From Algoriphagus iocasae (GTDB lineage Bacteria; Bacteroidota; Bacteroidia; Cytophagales; Cyclobacteriaceae), in contig NZ_JACIJO010000003.1 in NCBI RefSeq assembly GCF_014206875.1, forward strand, positions 1-64,000: a stretch of 64,000 bases of DNA, written 5' to 3'. Both the position numbers and the translations under genes were made by a program. Numbering within the stretch: the stretch's first letter is position 1; each line of letters opens with the position of its first letter. Under the pieces are notes generated by a model that saw only the letters and a program-made list of their open reading frames with translations, had not been told where the DNA came from and did not search any database. Shown in pieces: positions 17,155 through 26,194 of this stretch.

Positions 17155-17778
17155 CTACTTATAATCCTCGATATTTATTTTTTGATTACAAAATTCGTAT
17201 TCTCTTGGCTCATTAGAACAAATCAGAGTAATCCTGTTGTATCGATATTTCTCTATTAAATCCTGATACCATTGAATTCCTTTTTTATCCAAGTTGGAAG
17301 TGGGTTCATCTAAAAAAATAAGATCTACATCTGAGAATAAAGCAATACCTAATTTTACTCGTTGCTTCATCCCGGAGGAATACTGGGAAATTTGTTTTTC
17401 GGAATGTTGATCCAAGTATAGAATTGAAATAATCTGATCTATGCTCAGTCCGGATAAACAGTTCTTAAACTTGAAATGGAAATTCAGCAATTCTATTAAA
17501 GTGAATTCCTCTGGAAGCTCCATATATGGAGCCGCAATACTCAAAGAAGAAAACCAGTTTGATTCTGGAATCTCCTGATTTTCTTTTGAGTAATTTATTT
17601 TTCCTGAAGTTAAGGGGATAGAGCCACTGATGCATTTAAGCAAAGTTGATTTTCCCGAGCCGTTGCCACCAGTAACTGCTAAAGAGTCACCTGATACAAG
17701 TGATAAATTCAGGTTTTTGAAAATCCACTCATATTGAAAGCGCTTTGAGGCTTCTTCAAGTTGGATTTTGAACTGCAT
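17155..17778 (-). CDS. ABC transporter ATP-binding protein (solitary)
   Basis: A 207-residue ABC ATPase. It has Walker A GGNGSGKST (about residues 37-45), signature YSSGMKQRVKLG, and Walker B LIFLDEPTSNLD. The small size and single domain suggest the CcmA-like/ABC-2 class rather than LptB or MsbA. Its start shares a base with the lpxA stop (TGATG-type overlap at 17778), so it is translated with the lipid A genes. No permease gene is next to it: the following gene is an unrelated lipoprotein. The partner must be encoded elsewhere, and the substrate is unknown. Confidence 0.88.
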   Translation of the reverse strand: MQFKIQLEEASKRFQYEWIFKNLNLSLVSGDSLAVTGGNGSGKSTLLKCISGSIPLTSGKINYSKENQEIPESNWFSSLSIAAPYMELPEEFTLIELLNFHFKFKNCLSGLSIDQIISILYLDQHSEKQISQYSSGMKQRVKLGIALFSDVDLIFLDEPTSNLDKKGIQWYQDLIEKYRYNRITLICSNEPREYEFCNQKINIEDYK

Positions 17779-18557
17779 CAGTTAATGTATCCTTTCATTA
17801 CGCCACGCTCAGAGGATCTGATAAAATTAAGGATTTCATCACGCTCTTTTGTAGCAGGAAGATTGATCTCGATTTCTTCTAAAGCACGGCTATTATTCAT
17901 GCTATTAAGGAATAAATACCTGTAAACTTCTTGAATATGACCGATAGATTCACTCGAGAAACCTCTTCTTCTTAAGCCTAAAGAGTTAACGCCTGCATAA
18001 GAAAGTGGCTCACGCGCAGCTTTGGTAAATGGAGGAACGTCTTTTCGAACAAGCGACCCACCAGAGACCATTGAATGCATACCGATTTTCACAAATTGAT
18101 GGATCGCACTTGATCCACCTATTATTGCCCAATCGTCAATAGATACATGGCCAGCAATCTGTACAGAATTAGCAATGATCACATGGCTTCCAAGCACACA
18201 ATCATGTGCTACGTGCACGTATGCCATCAATAGGCAATTACTTCCGATGACAGTGGTTTGTTTGTCAACAGTTCCTCTACTGATCGTTACACACTCTCTG
18301 ATAGTAGTATTGTCACCTATGATCACAGTAGATTCTTCTCCTTGAAATTTTAAATCTTGAGGGATTCCAGCGATTACTGCACCAGGGAAAATTTTACAAT
18401 TTTTCCCGATTCTTGCACCCGGAAATATCGTGACATTTGGGCCAATCCAAGTATCATCTCCGATAATCACATTTTCATGGATCATCGTAAATGGATCCAC
18501 ATGGACATTTTTACCCAATTGCGCCTTTGGGTCTACGTGTGCCATTGGGCTGATCAT
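17778..18557 (-). CDS. lpxA: acyl-ACP--UDP-N-acetylglucosamine O-acyltransferase LpxA
   Basis: A 259-residue left-handed beta-helix acyltransferase, first step of lipid A synthesis. Hexapeptide repeats (for example IGDDTWIGPNVTIFPGARIG) fill residues 1 to about 190. The catalytic-His region HVAHDCVLGSHVIIANS and the helical C-terminal domain follow. The segment ending GGSSAIHQFVKIG and then GGSLVRKDVPPF is typical of LpxA. It overlaps the lpxC-fabZ stop by 4 bases. Length (259) is normal for the family. Confidence 0.95.
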   Translation of the reverse strand: MISPMAHVDPKAQLGKNVHVDPFTMIHENVIIGDDTWIGPNVTIFPGARIGKNCKIFPGAVIAGIPQDLKFQGEESTVIIGDNTTIRECVTISRGTVDKQTTVIGSNCLLMAYVHVAHDCVLGSHVIIANSVQIAGHVSIDDWAIIGGSSAIHQFVKIGMHSMVSGGSLVRKDVPPFTKAAREPLSYAGVNSLGLRRRGFSSESIGHIQEVYRYLFLNSMNNSRALEEIEINLPATKERDEILNFIRSSERGVMKGYIN

Positions 18558-19948
18558 GATTCTTTTCGGGTTATACTGGCTGTCATCACTGCTTCACAGA
18601 CCAATGTGTTTCCAACATAGGCCTCTCCACGCATTTTGGCAATGCCTCTTCTTATTGGAGCCAATAGTTCACATTTAAAAATCAGAGTATCTCCTGGTAG
18701 AACCATTTTCCTGAATTTGCAACTTTCAATTCCCAAGAAATAGGTCCAATAATTTTCAGGATCATCTACTGTACTTAAAACTAAAATCCCACCTGTTTGA
18801 GCCATTGCCTCCACTTGCATTACGCCAGGCATCACTGGATTGCCTGGGAAATGCCCCATGAAAAATGGTTCATTGATGGTTACATTTTTAACACCTGCAA
18901 CAACCGTTTCATCTAAATAGATGATTTTATCCAACAATTGGAAAGGGTAACGGTGAGGCAAAATATTGCTAATCTGATTGATGTCCATTACTGGAGGTAG
19001 CTTCGGATCATAATGCGGAATGTGAGAAGAGCCGGATTTTTCCATTGCTCTTTTCAGTTTTTTTGCAAAAGCTACATTGGCAGCATGGCCAGGACGAGCT
19101 GCAAGGATCTGAGCTTTAAGCGGTCTTCCGACCAAAGCCAAATCTCCTACTACGTCCAATAATTTATGTCTAGCTGGTTCATTTCTGTATCGAAGGTCGA
19201 CATTGTTTAGAATGCCTTCTTTCTTCACTTCCACTTTCTGCTTGTTAAACATCTTAGCTAAGTGAACCAGTTCTTTTTCTTCTACCACTCGATCTACTAC
19301 CACTATAGCATTGTTGAGGTCTCCTCCTTTAATCAGATTGGAGTTATATAGCATCTCCAATTCATGTAAGAAGCAGAATGTTCTACAAGAAGCAATCTCC
19401 GGTTTGAACTGGCTGATGTCAGTAATCGAAGCATGTTGACTTCCCAAAACAGGAGAATTATAATCTACCATAACAGTAACTCTGTAGTTATCTGTTGGAA
19501 GGGCGACCATCTCCACTTCACGGGAAGGGTCTTTGTATTGGATGCTTTCCTCAACCTCAAAAAATCTTCGAAGTGCATTTTGCTCCTCAAGTCCTGCATC
19601 CTCCAAAACTTCAATGAATTGGATCGAGGATCCGTCCATGATCGGAGGTTCTGGACCATCAAGCTGGATTAAAACATTGTCAATTTCCATTCCCACCAGT
19701 GCTGCCAAAACATGCTCAACTGTATATACTCGAGCTCCGTTTTGCTCCAGAGTTGTGCCTCTGGAAACATCCACAACTAGATCACAATCAGCGTCAACTG
19801 TCGGGCGTCCCTCCAGATCAACTCGCTGAAATTTAATTCCGTGGTTTGGTGGTGCAGGCAAGAATGTCATATTGGAAATAACTCCAGTATGTAGACCAAC
19901 TCCGGAGAGTTCTACCTGCTTTTTGATGGTATGTTGTTTTACCTTCAT
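18554..19948 (-). CDS. lpxC-fabZ: bifunctional LpxC deacetylase / FabZ dehydratase
   Basis: A 464-residue fusion. Residues 1 to about 305 are LpxC, the zinc deacetylase that commits UDP-3-O-acyl-GlcNAc to lipid [17 protein letters not shown] and [14 protein letters not shown] carry zinc ligands, and ARPGHAAN the C-terminal His. Residues about 320-464 are FabZ, the 3-hydroxyacyl-ACP dehydratase, with [11 protein letters not shown] and [12 protein letters not shown] (catalytic His). The fusion is characteristic of Bacteroidota and Chlorobi. It may balance 3-hydroxyacyl-ACP use between lipid A and fatty acid synthesis. Ends within the lpxA start (4-base overlap). Confidence 0.96.
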   Translation of the reverse strand: MKVKQHTIKKQVELSGVGLHTGVISNMTFLPAPPNHGIKFQRVDLEGRPTVDADCDLVVDVSRGTTLEQNGARVYTVEHVLAALVGMEIDNVLIQLDGPEPPIMDGSSIQFIEVLEDAGLEEQNALRRFFEVEESIQYKDPSREVEMVALPTDNYRVTVMVDYNSPVLGSQHASITDISQFKPEIASCRTFCFLHELEMLYNSNLIKGGDLNNAIVVVDRVVEEKELVHLAKMFNKQKVEVKKEGILNNVDLRYRNEPARHKLLDVVGDLALVGRPLKAQILAARPGHAANVAFAKKLKRAMEKSGSSHIPHYDPKLPPVMDINQISNILPHRYPFQLLDKIIYLDETVVAGVKNVTINEPFFMGHFPGNPVMPGVMQVEAMAQTGGILVLSTVDDPENYWTYFLGIESCKFRKMVLPGDTLIFKCELLAPIRRGIAKMRGEAYVGNTLVCEAVMTASITRKES

Positions 19949-19987
19949 CTGATATTTTAAACTTTCAGGATGATTAAGGGTGCGAAT

Positions 19988-21010
19988 TTACGGCTTTTTT
20001 TCAAGTTCTCTTAAACGGTTTTCAATGTCGTCTAAGTTTTTGAAAATAGAATAGGCTTTAAGGAAATTTTTCATGTCCATTCCTATGTACCCAAATATTG
20101 TCTGACCGGCAATTTTAATCGATTTAATAATACCTGTTTTTGCACCTATGGTGGTATTGTCAGCAATTTTTAGATGTCCGATTATTCCCGCCTGACCTGC
20201 GATTACACAGCTTTTACCTATTTCGGTCGAACCTGAAATTCCAGCCTGAGAGGCAATAACTGTGTTTTCTCCAATAATAACATTATGAGCGATCTGAACC
20301 AAGTTATCAATTTTCACACCTTTCTTGATAATAGTAGATCCCATTGTAGCGCAATCAATCGTGGTATTTGCACCAATACTAACATGATCTTCGATGATAA
20401 CGTTTCCAATTTGAGGAATTGCCTTATATGTTCCGTCAGCTTGGGGAGCAAAACCAAATCCATCTGCTCCAATGACTGCTCCGGGATGAATTTCGCAATT
20501 GTCTCCAATAATCGTATCAGAGCAGATTTTTACACCGGGATGCAAAATAGTATTGTTACCAATTTTCACCCGATCACCAATAAATACTTGCGGATGAATT
20601 TTAACAGAATCACCAATGCTGCAATGTTTGCCAATATGTGAGAAAGCTCCTCGAAAACAATTTTCACCGATACTGCTTGACTCGTCTATAAAACTTGGTT
20701 CCTGCACACCCGTGAGGCTTGCTTTTGTGAATTGGCTGTAAGCTTCAAGAAGGGTTGTAAAACCTGTATAAGCATCTTTTACACGGATTAATGTGGTTTT
20801 CAATGCTTTGGTTGGAATGAAATTTTCTGACACGATCACCGCAGTAGCTTCTGTGTCATAGATAAAGGATTGATATTTTTCATTGGAAAGAAAGCTGATT
20901 CCACCTTCTTTTCCTTCTTGAATTTTATCTAACCGGAAGACTTTTTGGTTTTCATCTCCCTCTACTTTCCCCTGAAGGATTGCGGCCACTTGACCTAAAG
21001 TAAATTCCAT
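19988..21010 (-). CDS. lpxD: UDP-3-O-(3-hydroxyacyl)glucosamine N-acyltransferase LpxD
   Basis: A 340-residue trimeric left-handed beta-helix enzyme of lipid A synthesis, acting after LpxC. Residues 1 to about 100 form the LpxD-type N-terminal uridine-binding domain. Many hexapeptide repeats follow ([14 protein letters not shown] onward). The catalytic-His segment is [18 protein letters not shown], and GADGFGFA marks LpxD. A C-terminal helix ends the protein. It lies between the HD-domain gene (16-base gap) and lpxC-fabZ (39-base gap), giving the order HD-lpxD-lpxC/fabZ-lpxA that is frequent in this phylum. Confidence 0.95.
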   Translation of the reverse strand: MEFTLGQVAAILQGKVEGDENQKVFRLDKIQEGKEGGISFLSNEKYQSFIYDTEATAVIVSENFIPTKALKTTLIRVKDAYTGFTTLLEAYSQFTKASLTGVQEPSFIDESSSIGENCFRGAFSHIGKHCSIGDSVKIHPQVFIGDRVKIGNNTILHPGVKICSDTIIGDNCEIHPGAVIGADGFGFAPQADGTYKAIPQIGNVIIEDHVSIGANTTIDCATMGSTIIKKGVKIDNLVQIAHNVIIGENTVIASQAGISGSTEIGKSCVIAGQAGIIGHLKIADNTTIGAKTGIIKSIKIAGQTIFGYIGMDMKNFLKAYSIFKNLDDIENRLRELEKKP

Positions 21011-21026
21011 ATGCAGGTGTTACGTA

Positions 21027-22259
21027 TTAGTAATTTAAATTTAAGCTTTTGGCTTTACATACATAATGTTTCTCCACGATTTTGCTCATTACCTTGATGT
21101 TCGGTAAATCGGCAGCCTGTGCCACATCGATTACTTTCCCTTTTTTAGTCAGGATATTGATTCGGTCTTTTGCAAGATATCCGTAGTTACTGACAGCACC
21201 ATGTGAGAAGAAAAAATCGATATCATCTGAAGGAATAGAAAGTTTATGTATCGTTTTGGCTTTCATCTCTTCAATTTCTTCTGGACTGAATTGCTCGTTT
21301 GTAAGCGTAATTTTAAACAGGTCTCTCGTCAGAAACATATTTGAAATATTATTTAAAACATAATCTGGATGTTTTTTCCAAAGCTTCACTGCTCCCCAGA
21401 TATCCAGATCATCCATTTCCAAAAACATCTTTAATATGTCAGGTTTTTGCTGAAAGTCCGAAATAGTGTTTTCCTGTTGGAGAAAGAAGTCAAACTCATC
21501 TGTAATAGTGAAAGTTGTTCCGGCTTTTCGAAGCATTTTTGCCCTTTCGATCAACTTAATGAGCATTTTTTCCGCAGAGACGGTGGTTTTGTGCAAATAC
21601 ACTTGCCAATACATGAGCCTTCTTGCACTCAAGAAATTCTCAATGGAATAAATTCCTTTCTCTTCGATGACCACCTGATCGTTTTTCACATCCATCATTT
21701 TAATGATGCGGTCTGCCCCGATAGTTCCTTCCGAAACCCCTGTAAAGAAACAATCTCTTTGCAAATAGTCCAGTCTGTCGATGTCCAGCTGACTGGACAC
21801 AAGCTGATGAAAGAACTTTCTTTCGTAAGTATTCTTAAATATTCTTAAAACTAAATCAAGTTTTCCGTCCAGTTCTTGGTTGAATAATTCGATGATCAAA
21901 AACGAAAGACTCTCATGATGAACGTTTTTCAGCAAGCTATATTCCAAAGCATGGGAAAATGGCCCATGTCCGATATCATGCAGTAGAATGGCAATAAGGG
22001 CAGCTTCGTATTCTTTATTGGAGATTTCTGTTCCTTTTATGCGTAGATTATCGAGCGTAATGCTCATCAAATGCATAGCGCCGATGGCATGGTGGAAGCG
22101 GGTATGAAGTGCTCCCGGGTAGACAAAGTCAGTCAAACCCAGTTGTTTTATTCTCCGTAACCTCTGGAAATATGGGTGATCAATTATGGTAAAAATCAAC
22201 TCGCTTGGGATTGTGATAAATCCGTAAACCGGGTCGTTTAATATCTTTTGGCTTTTCAA
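21027..22259 (-). CDS. HD domain phosphohydrolase (dNTPase-like)
   Basis: A 410-residue HD-superfamily hydrolase. Metal-binding motifs are H-HAIGAMHLM (about residues 56-67) and LLHDIGHGPFSHALE (about 93-107). QLDIDRLDYLQRDCFFTGV supplies the distal Asp. This is the SAMHD1/dGTPase-like branch, often annotated only as HD domain-containing protein; the substrate is probably a (d)NTP but is not shown by sequence. It begins the lpx transcription unit. A minus-strand -7 box TACTTTTG (plus-strand 22281-22288) lies just upstream, in the intergenic region shared with divergent porX. Confidence 0.9.
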   Translation of the reverse strand: MKSQKILNDPVYGFITIPSELIFTIIDHPYFQRLRRIKQLGLTDFVYPGALHTRFHHAIGAMHLMSITLDNLRIKGTEISNKEYEAALIAILLHDIGHGPFSHALEYSLLKNVHHESLSFLIIELFNQELDGKLDLVLRIFKNTYERKFFHQLVSSQLDIDRLDYLQRDCFFTGVSEGTIGADRIIKMMDVKNDQVVIEEKGIYSIENFLSARRLMYWQVYLHKTTVSAEKMLIKLIERAKMLRKAGTTFTITDEFDFFLQQENTISDFQQKPDILKMFLEMDDLDIWGAVKLWKKHPDYVLNNISNMFLTRDLFKITLTNEQFSPEEIEEMKAKTIHKLSIPSDDIDFFFSHGAVSNYGYLAKDRINILTKKGKVIDVAQAADLPNIKVMSKIVEKHYVCKAKSLNLNY

Positions 22260-22280
22260 TTGGGCCTATTTTGATTGACT

Positions 22281-22288
22281 CAAAAGTA
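22281..22288 (-). promoter_or_regulatory. -7 promoter element for the HD-lpx unit
   Basis: CAAAAGTA on the plus strand reads TACTTTTG on the minus strand, an exact TAnnTTTG. Transcription would start near 22276, about 16 nt before the HD gene. No clear -33 TTG is seen. Confidence 0.45.
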
Positions 22289-22318
22289 ATTATAATTTTA
22301 AAAGAAACGGAACCTGAA

Positions 22319-23875
22319 ATGTCTCAAAAGTTTAATATTCTATGGGCAGACGATGAAATTGACCTGCTGAAACCCCATATACTTTTTCTGGAGCAGAAAG
22401 GGTATCAGATTACTACGGTCAATTCAGGGGTGGATGCCATCGAAGAAGTGGAGGCCCAGAATTTTGATGTAATATTTTTAGATGAAATGATGCCAGGTAT
22501 GACTGGCCTGGAAACTTTACAGCAAATCAAGATTCTAAAACCACAAATTCCTGTGGTAATGATTACCAAATCTGAGGAAGAACACATCATGAATGATGCG
22601 ATTGGTGGGAAGATCGCTGACTATCTTATCAAACCTCTCAACCCAAATCAAATCCTGCTTTCTGTCAAAAAATTGCTTCAGAATAAGCAATTGATAGACG
22701 AAAAGACTACGCTGAATTACCAACAGGAATTTATGAAGATTAGCATGGCTTTTGGCGATGCACAAGATCATCAGGACTGGGCGGATATTTATAAAAAATT
22801 GATTTATTGGGAATTACAGATTGATGCTACTGAAAATAAAAGCATGATCGAAGTGTTGGAAACCCAAAAGATCGAAGCCAATTCCTCTTTTGCAAGGTTT
22901 ATCAAGGATAATTACATCGACTGGATGGAGGAGAAAAATAAAGATAAACCTCTTCTTTCCCATCAAGTCCTGAAGCAAAAAGTCTTTCCAAATGTGAAGG
23001 AAGGGAAGCCACTTTTTCTGATTGTTATTGATAATCTTAGATTGGATCAATGGGAAGATATTGAGACTCTTTTGTCCCCTTATTTTAATATTGAGCAAAA
23101 AGATACTTACTACAGTATTCTTCCTACTACAACAGCATTCGCCAGGAATGCGCTATTCAGTGGTATGATGCCTTCGGATATGGCTCGCTTTTACCCTAAA
23201 CTTTGGGAAGATGAGGATTCCGACGAAGGGAAAAATAATTTTGAAGAAGATTGGTTGAAAATAAATCTGGACAAAAACAGATTGCCAATCAAATCCTCCT
23301 ATCAAAAGATTTTGCAGGCAAATCAAGGGAAAAATGCCGTAGAGCAATTCCATCAGCTTTTGCAGAATGACCTGAATGTCTTGGTTTATAATTTTGTGGA
23401 TATGATGTCTCATGCTAGAACGGATATGAAAATGATCCGTGAACTAGCTCCCGATGAGTCAGCCTACAGATCCATTACAAAGAGTTGGTTTGAACATTCA
23501 TCTCTATTTGAATTATTTAAAAAAATCCAGCTAGCCGGAGCAGATGTGATTGTCACCACTGATCATGGTACCAAGCGAGTGAATAAACCATATCGAATCA
23601 TAGGCGATAAAAACGTCACTACAAATCTTAGGTATAAGCAAGGTAAAAATCTTAATTTTGAAGGAGGAAAGGTGTTTGAGATCAAAAAACCTGAAGATGC
23701 TAAGTTGCCAAGGCTAAATGTCTCGTCGAGTTATGTATTTGCAGTGGAAGATTATTTCTTTGCCTATCCAAATAATTACAATTATTATGTAAACTTCTAC
23801 AAAGACACCTTCCAGCATGGCGGTGTATCTTTGGAAGAAATGATCATACCGATTGTGCATTTATCACCTAAATAG
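22319..23875 (+). CDS. porX: PorX, response regulator with PglZ-type phosphatase domain (T9SS regulator)
   Basis: About 518 residues from the ATG at 22319; the frame is open to a TTG at 22271, but family members start with MSQKFNILWADDE. The receiver domain has acidic D11-D12, phosphoacceptor D55 (IFLDEMMPG) and K in YLIKPLNP. A helical linker leads to an alkaline-phosphatase-superfamily PglZ domain with VIDNLRLDQW, a catalytic-Thr region (ILPTTTAFARNALF) and the metal site TTDHGTKR. PorX, with kinase PorY and sigma factor SigP, controls type IX secretion genes in Bacteroidota. It also has phosphodiesterase activity on oligonucleotides. porY is not in this window. Overlaps the tsaE frame by about 20 bases. 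Confidence 0.93.
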   Translation: MSQKFNILWADDEIDLLKPHILFLEQKGYQITTVNSGVDAIEEVEAQNFDVIFLDEMMPGMTGLETLQQIKILKPQIPVVMITKSEEEHIMNDAIGGKIADYLIKPLNPNQILLSVKKLLQNKQLIDEKTTLNYQQEFMKISMAFGDAQDHQDWADIYKKLIYWELQIDATENKSMIEVLETQKIEANSSFARFIKDNYIDWMEEKNKDKPLLSHQVLKQKVFPNVKEGKPLFLIVIDNLRLDQWEDIETLLSPYFNIEQKDTYYSILPTTTAFARNALFSGMMPSDMARFYPKLWEDEDSDEGKNNFEEDWLKINLDKNRLPIKSSYQKILQANQGKNAVEQFHQLLQNDLNVLVYNFVDMMSHARTDMKMIRELAPDESAYRSITKSWFEHSSLFELFKKIQLAGADVIVTTDHGTKRVNKPYRIIGDKNVTTNLRYKQGKNLNFEGGKVFEIKKPEDAKLPRLNVSSSYVFAVEDYFFAYPNNYNYYVNFYKDTFQHGGVSLEEMIIPIVHLSPK

Positions 23876-24314
23876 GATTGAATTGATTCAATTTTCATAT
23901 GGAGTCGATGCCATTTCCACGGCCGCAAAGAAAGTCGTGGAAATGGCAGGTTCCGAAAAGATCTGGATTTTTAAAGGGGAAATGGGGGCAGGAAAAACCA
24001 CTCTCATCAAAGCTTTGGCTGAGGAATTCCATATTCAAGATCAGATCAGTAGCCCAACTTTCGGAATCGTCAATGAATACCAAAATGACAGTGGGGATGA
24101 ATTTTATCATTTTGACTTTTATAGACTAGATGATCCTACTGAATCATTGGATATTGGAATAGAAGAGTATTTTTATAGTCAGAATTATTGTTGGCTGGAA
24201 TGGGCAGAAAAAATTGCTGAATTCCTTCCTGATCAATATTTCTTAGTTTCAATTGAAATTCTTTCGGCAACAGAAAGAAAAATTACGCTTCAACATATAC
24301 AAGATGTCAGCTGA
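23853..24314 (+). CDS. tsaE: tRNA threonylcarbamoyladenosine biosynthesis ATPase TsaE
   Basis: A 153-residue P-loop protein that works with TsaB and TsaD in t6A modification of tRNA. It has Walker A GEMGAGKTT (about residues 42-50), the conserved SSPTF segment and NEYQ, then HFDFYRL and LEWAEK. The start is uncertain: ATG 23853 overlaps porX by 23 bases, while an in-frame TTG at 23883 gives MIQFSYG, closer to the usual family start. The 3' end overlaps the alanine dehydrogenase start by 11 bases. The porX-tsaE-ald order implies one transcript. Confidence 0.92.
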   Translation: MCIYHLNRIELIQFSYGVDAISTAAKKVVEMAGSEKIWIFKGEMGAGKTTLIKALAEEFHIQDQISSPTFGIVNEYQNDSGDEFYHFDFYRLDDPTESLDIGIEEYFYSQNYCWLEWAEKIAEFLPDQYFLVSIEILSATERKITLQHIQDVS

Positions 24315-25515
24315 ATTAAGTGAATTATCGGCAGTTGGATTAATCCCAAAAGAATCTCCTTCCAAAGTCAGAAAAGATTCAAAATCAATTACAATCGGGA
24401 TACCTAAAGAAGTTTCTTCCCAGGAGAAAAGGGTTGTGCTGACTCCGGAAGCGGTAGGTATTTTGTCGAATAACGGTCTGAATGTCGTACTGGAGGCTGG
24501 AGCTGGATTACAAGCTAAGTTTTCAGATCAAGATTATTCTGATGCAGGGGCAAAAATTGTAAGTTCCAGAAAAGATGCTTTATCTGCCCAGATAGTATTG
24601 AAGATTGACTCACCTACTCTGGAGGAAATCGAGGATATGTCTCAGGGGAGCTGTCTGATTTCCGCACTTCAAATTGGTAGGCAAAGTAAAGAGTTTATTG
24701 AAGCTCTAAATGCTAAAAAAATCACTGCTGTTGCTTTCGAATACCTGGAGGATAAGGTAGGTGGAATGCCAGTTGTAAGGGCCATGTCCGAAATTGCTGG
24801 AAGTACAGTGATGCAAATTGCTGCTGAATATCTGTCAAGTGTCAACAATGGCAAAGGATTGATCATGGGTGGGGTGACAGGAGTGCCACCTACTCAAGTA
24901 GTGATCATCGGTGCCGGTACAGTTGCTGAATATGCTGCCAGAACAGCTTTGGGCCTTGGGGCAAACATCAAAGTATTTGACAATCATATTTATAAATTGA
25001 GGAGGATTAAGCAGTTGCTTGGGCAACAGGTTTATACTTCCACAATTGATAATTTCAGTTTGAGCCAGGCTATGGCTGAAGCAGACGTAGTGATTGGAGC
25101 ATTAAGAGCTGAAAAAGGAAGAAATAAAATTGTGGTCAGTGAAGAGATGGTTGCTAATATGATGCATGGAAGCATTATCATTGACGTGGGCATTGACCAG
25201 GGTGGATGTATTGAAACGGCAAAAATGACAAGTCATGATCAGCCTGTTTATAGAAAGCATGATATCATCCATTATTGTGTACCTAATATTGCCTCTCGAG
25301 TAGCCCGAACAGCTTCTTATTCACTAAGCAATATTTTTACTCCTATCATTTTACAGACAGCCGATCTTGGCGGAGCTGAAGAAATGATATTTAATTATAA
25401 ATGGTTTTTAAGGGGAGTATATACTTATAGAGGAAGTCTCACCAATGCCTATTTGGGGAGAAAGTTTGGACTATCTCACAAAGAGCTACAACTCCTATTG
25501 GCGGCTAGGTATTGA
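24304..25515 (+). CDS. ald: alanine dehydrogenase
   Basis: About 403 residues from ATG 24304, inside the tsaE end; a further in-frame Met at 24253 would add an unlikely 17-residue extension. The N-terminal AlaDh/PNT domain shows IGIPKEVSSQEKRVVLTPEA. The NAD-binding domain shows VVIIGAGTVAEYAARTALGLG (Rossmann GxGxxxxxxA). IDVGIDQGG and HYCVPNIASRVARTAS are family motifs. It interconverts L-alanine and pyruvate with NAD. The first ~45 residues before the conserved start are longer than in B. subtilis Ald but usual in Bacteroidota. It is end-to-end with the convergent response regulator (no gap). Confidence 0.93.
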   Translation: MSAELSELSAVGLIPKESPSKVRKDSKSITIGIPKEVSSQEKRVVLTPEAVGILSNNGLNVVLEAGAGLQAKFSDQDYSDAGAKIVSSRKDALSAQIVLKIDSPTLEEIEDMSQGSCLISALQIGRQSKEFIEALNAKKITAVAFEYLEDKVGGMPVVRAMSEIAGSTVMQIAAEYLSSVNNGKGLIMGGVTGVPPTQVVIIGAGTVAEYAARTALGLGANIKVFDNHIYKLRRIKQLLGQQVYTSTIDNFSLSQAMAEADVVIGALRAEKGRNKIVVSEEMVANMMHGSIIIDVGIDQGGCIETAKMTSHDQPVYRKHDIIHYCVPNIASRVARTASYSLSNIFTPIILQTADLGGAEEMIFNYKWFLRGVYTYRGSLTNAYLGRKFGLSHKELQLLLAARY

Positions 25516-25989
25516 TTAAGAAAGGAGATTTTGTCTTAACAAAAATTCCAACTGTTCATTCGCTTTTATAAGCGCATCAGTCAGTTTTTCGTTTTCTCTT
25601 CGAAGTGTGAAAATTTCGAAAGCATTTTTGATGACAGTTCTTAGGTAATCTTCTTCCCATGGTTTTGTCAAATAATGATAGACCTGACCCTTATTGATGG
25701 CATCTATTACTGCTTGGATATCAGTATATCCTGTCAGAAGAAGTCTTATAGGCTTAGGATAAATAGGAATAATACTTTCTAAAAACTCCACACCAGTTTC
25801 TTCTGGCATACGCTGATCTGTAATAATTAAATCAACTTCTTGTTCCTTTAATAATTCCCTGGCTTCTTGGGCGGAGATAGCTAAAAATATTTTATAATCT
25901 CTACGGAATGTCGCTTTAAATGCCTGAAGATTATTTTCTTCATCATCTACATATAGAATTTTTATTTTTTCTTCCCTTTCGGTTTCCAT
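25516..25989 (-). CDS. single-domain response regulator with C-terminal coiled coil
   Basis: 157 residues: a CheY-like receiver (acidic D15-D16, phosphoacceptor D58 in ITDQRMP, T in LLTGYTD, K in LTKPW) and a 35-residue helical tail (about 122-157) likely to form a coiled coil. There is no DNA-binding or enzymatic output domain. The receiver is a close paralogue of that in the protein at 31271 (shared DDE-NNL, DQRMP-TG-EF, PIR-LLTGY-DI--VIDAINKG-VY, KPW). It is divergent from the E1/nitroreductase operon, separated by 205 bases, and is probably part of the same signalling pathway. CAAAAGTA at 26094-26101 is a minus-strand -7 candidate. Confidence 0.9.
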   Translation of the reverse strand: METEREEKIKILYVDDEENNLQAFKATFRRDYKIFLAISAQEARELLKEQEVDLIITDQRMPEETGVEFLESIIPIYPKPIRLLLTGYTDIQAVIDAINKGQVYHYLTKPWEEDYLRTVIKNAFEIFTLRRENEKLTDALIKANEQLEFLLRQNLLS

Positions 25990-26138
25990 ACGTTGGTCAA
26001 CTATAACATAAGCTTCATTCTAAAGACAAATAATCTTTTTTTTGCTTAAAAAACAAAGAAAATAGAATAGATATAAATCTTACAAATGATCGCCAAAAGT
26101 AATTATTCTGTTTTTAACTTAAAATATTAAGAATGTAT

Positions 26139-26167
26139 TTGACATAAAACTGAATGAATTATCTTTA
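26139..26167 (+). promoter_or_regulatory. promoter of the E1-nitroreductase signalling operon
   Basis: A -33-type TTG (26139-26141) and a -7-type TATCTTTA (26160-26167; 7 of 8 to TAnnTTTG at defined positions) are 18 nt apart, close to the usual 19-21. Transcription would start near 26172, about 23 nt before the first ATG. Confidence 0.45.
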
Positions 26168-26194
26168 CTGAGCTTATCACCCCAACCTGTTCAA

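Noticed and set aside
24253..24303. Upstream start extending alanine dehydrogenase by 17 residues
   Set aside because: The extension is translated from the tsaE coding sequence in another frame and is basic and unlike the family. ATG 24304 is the better start.
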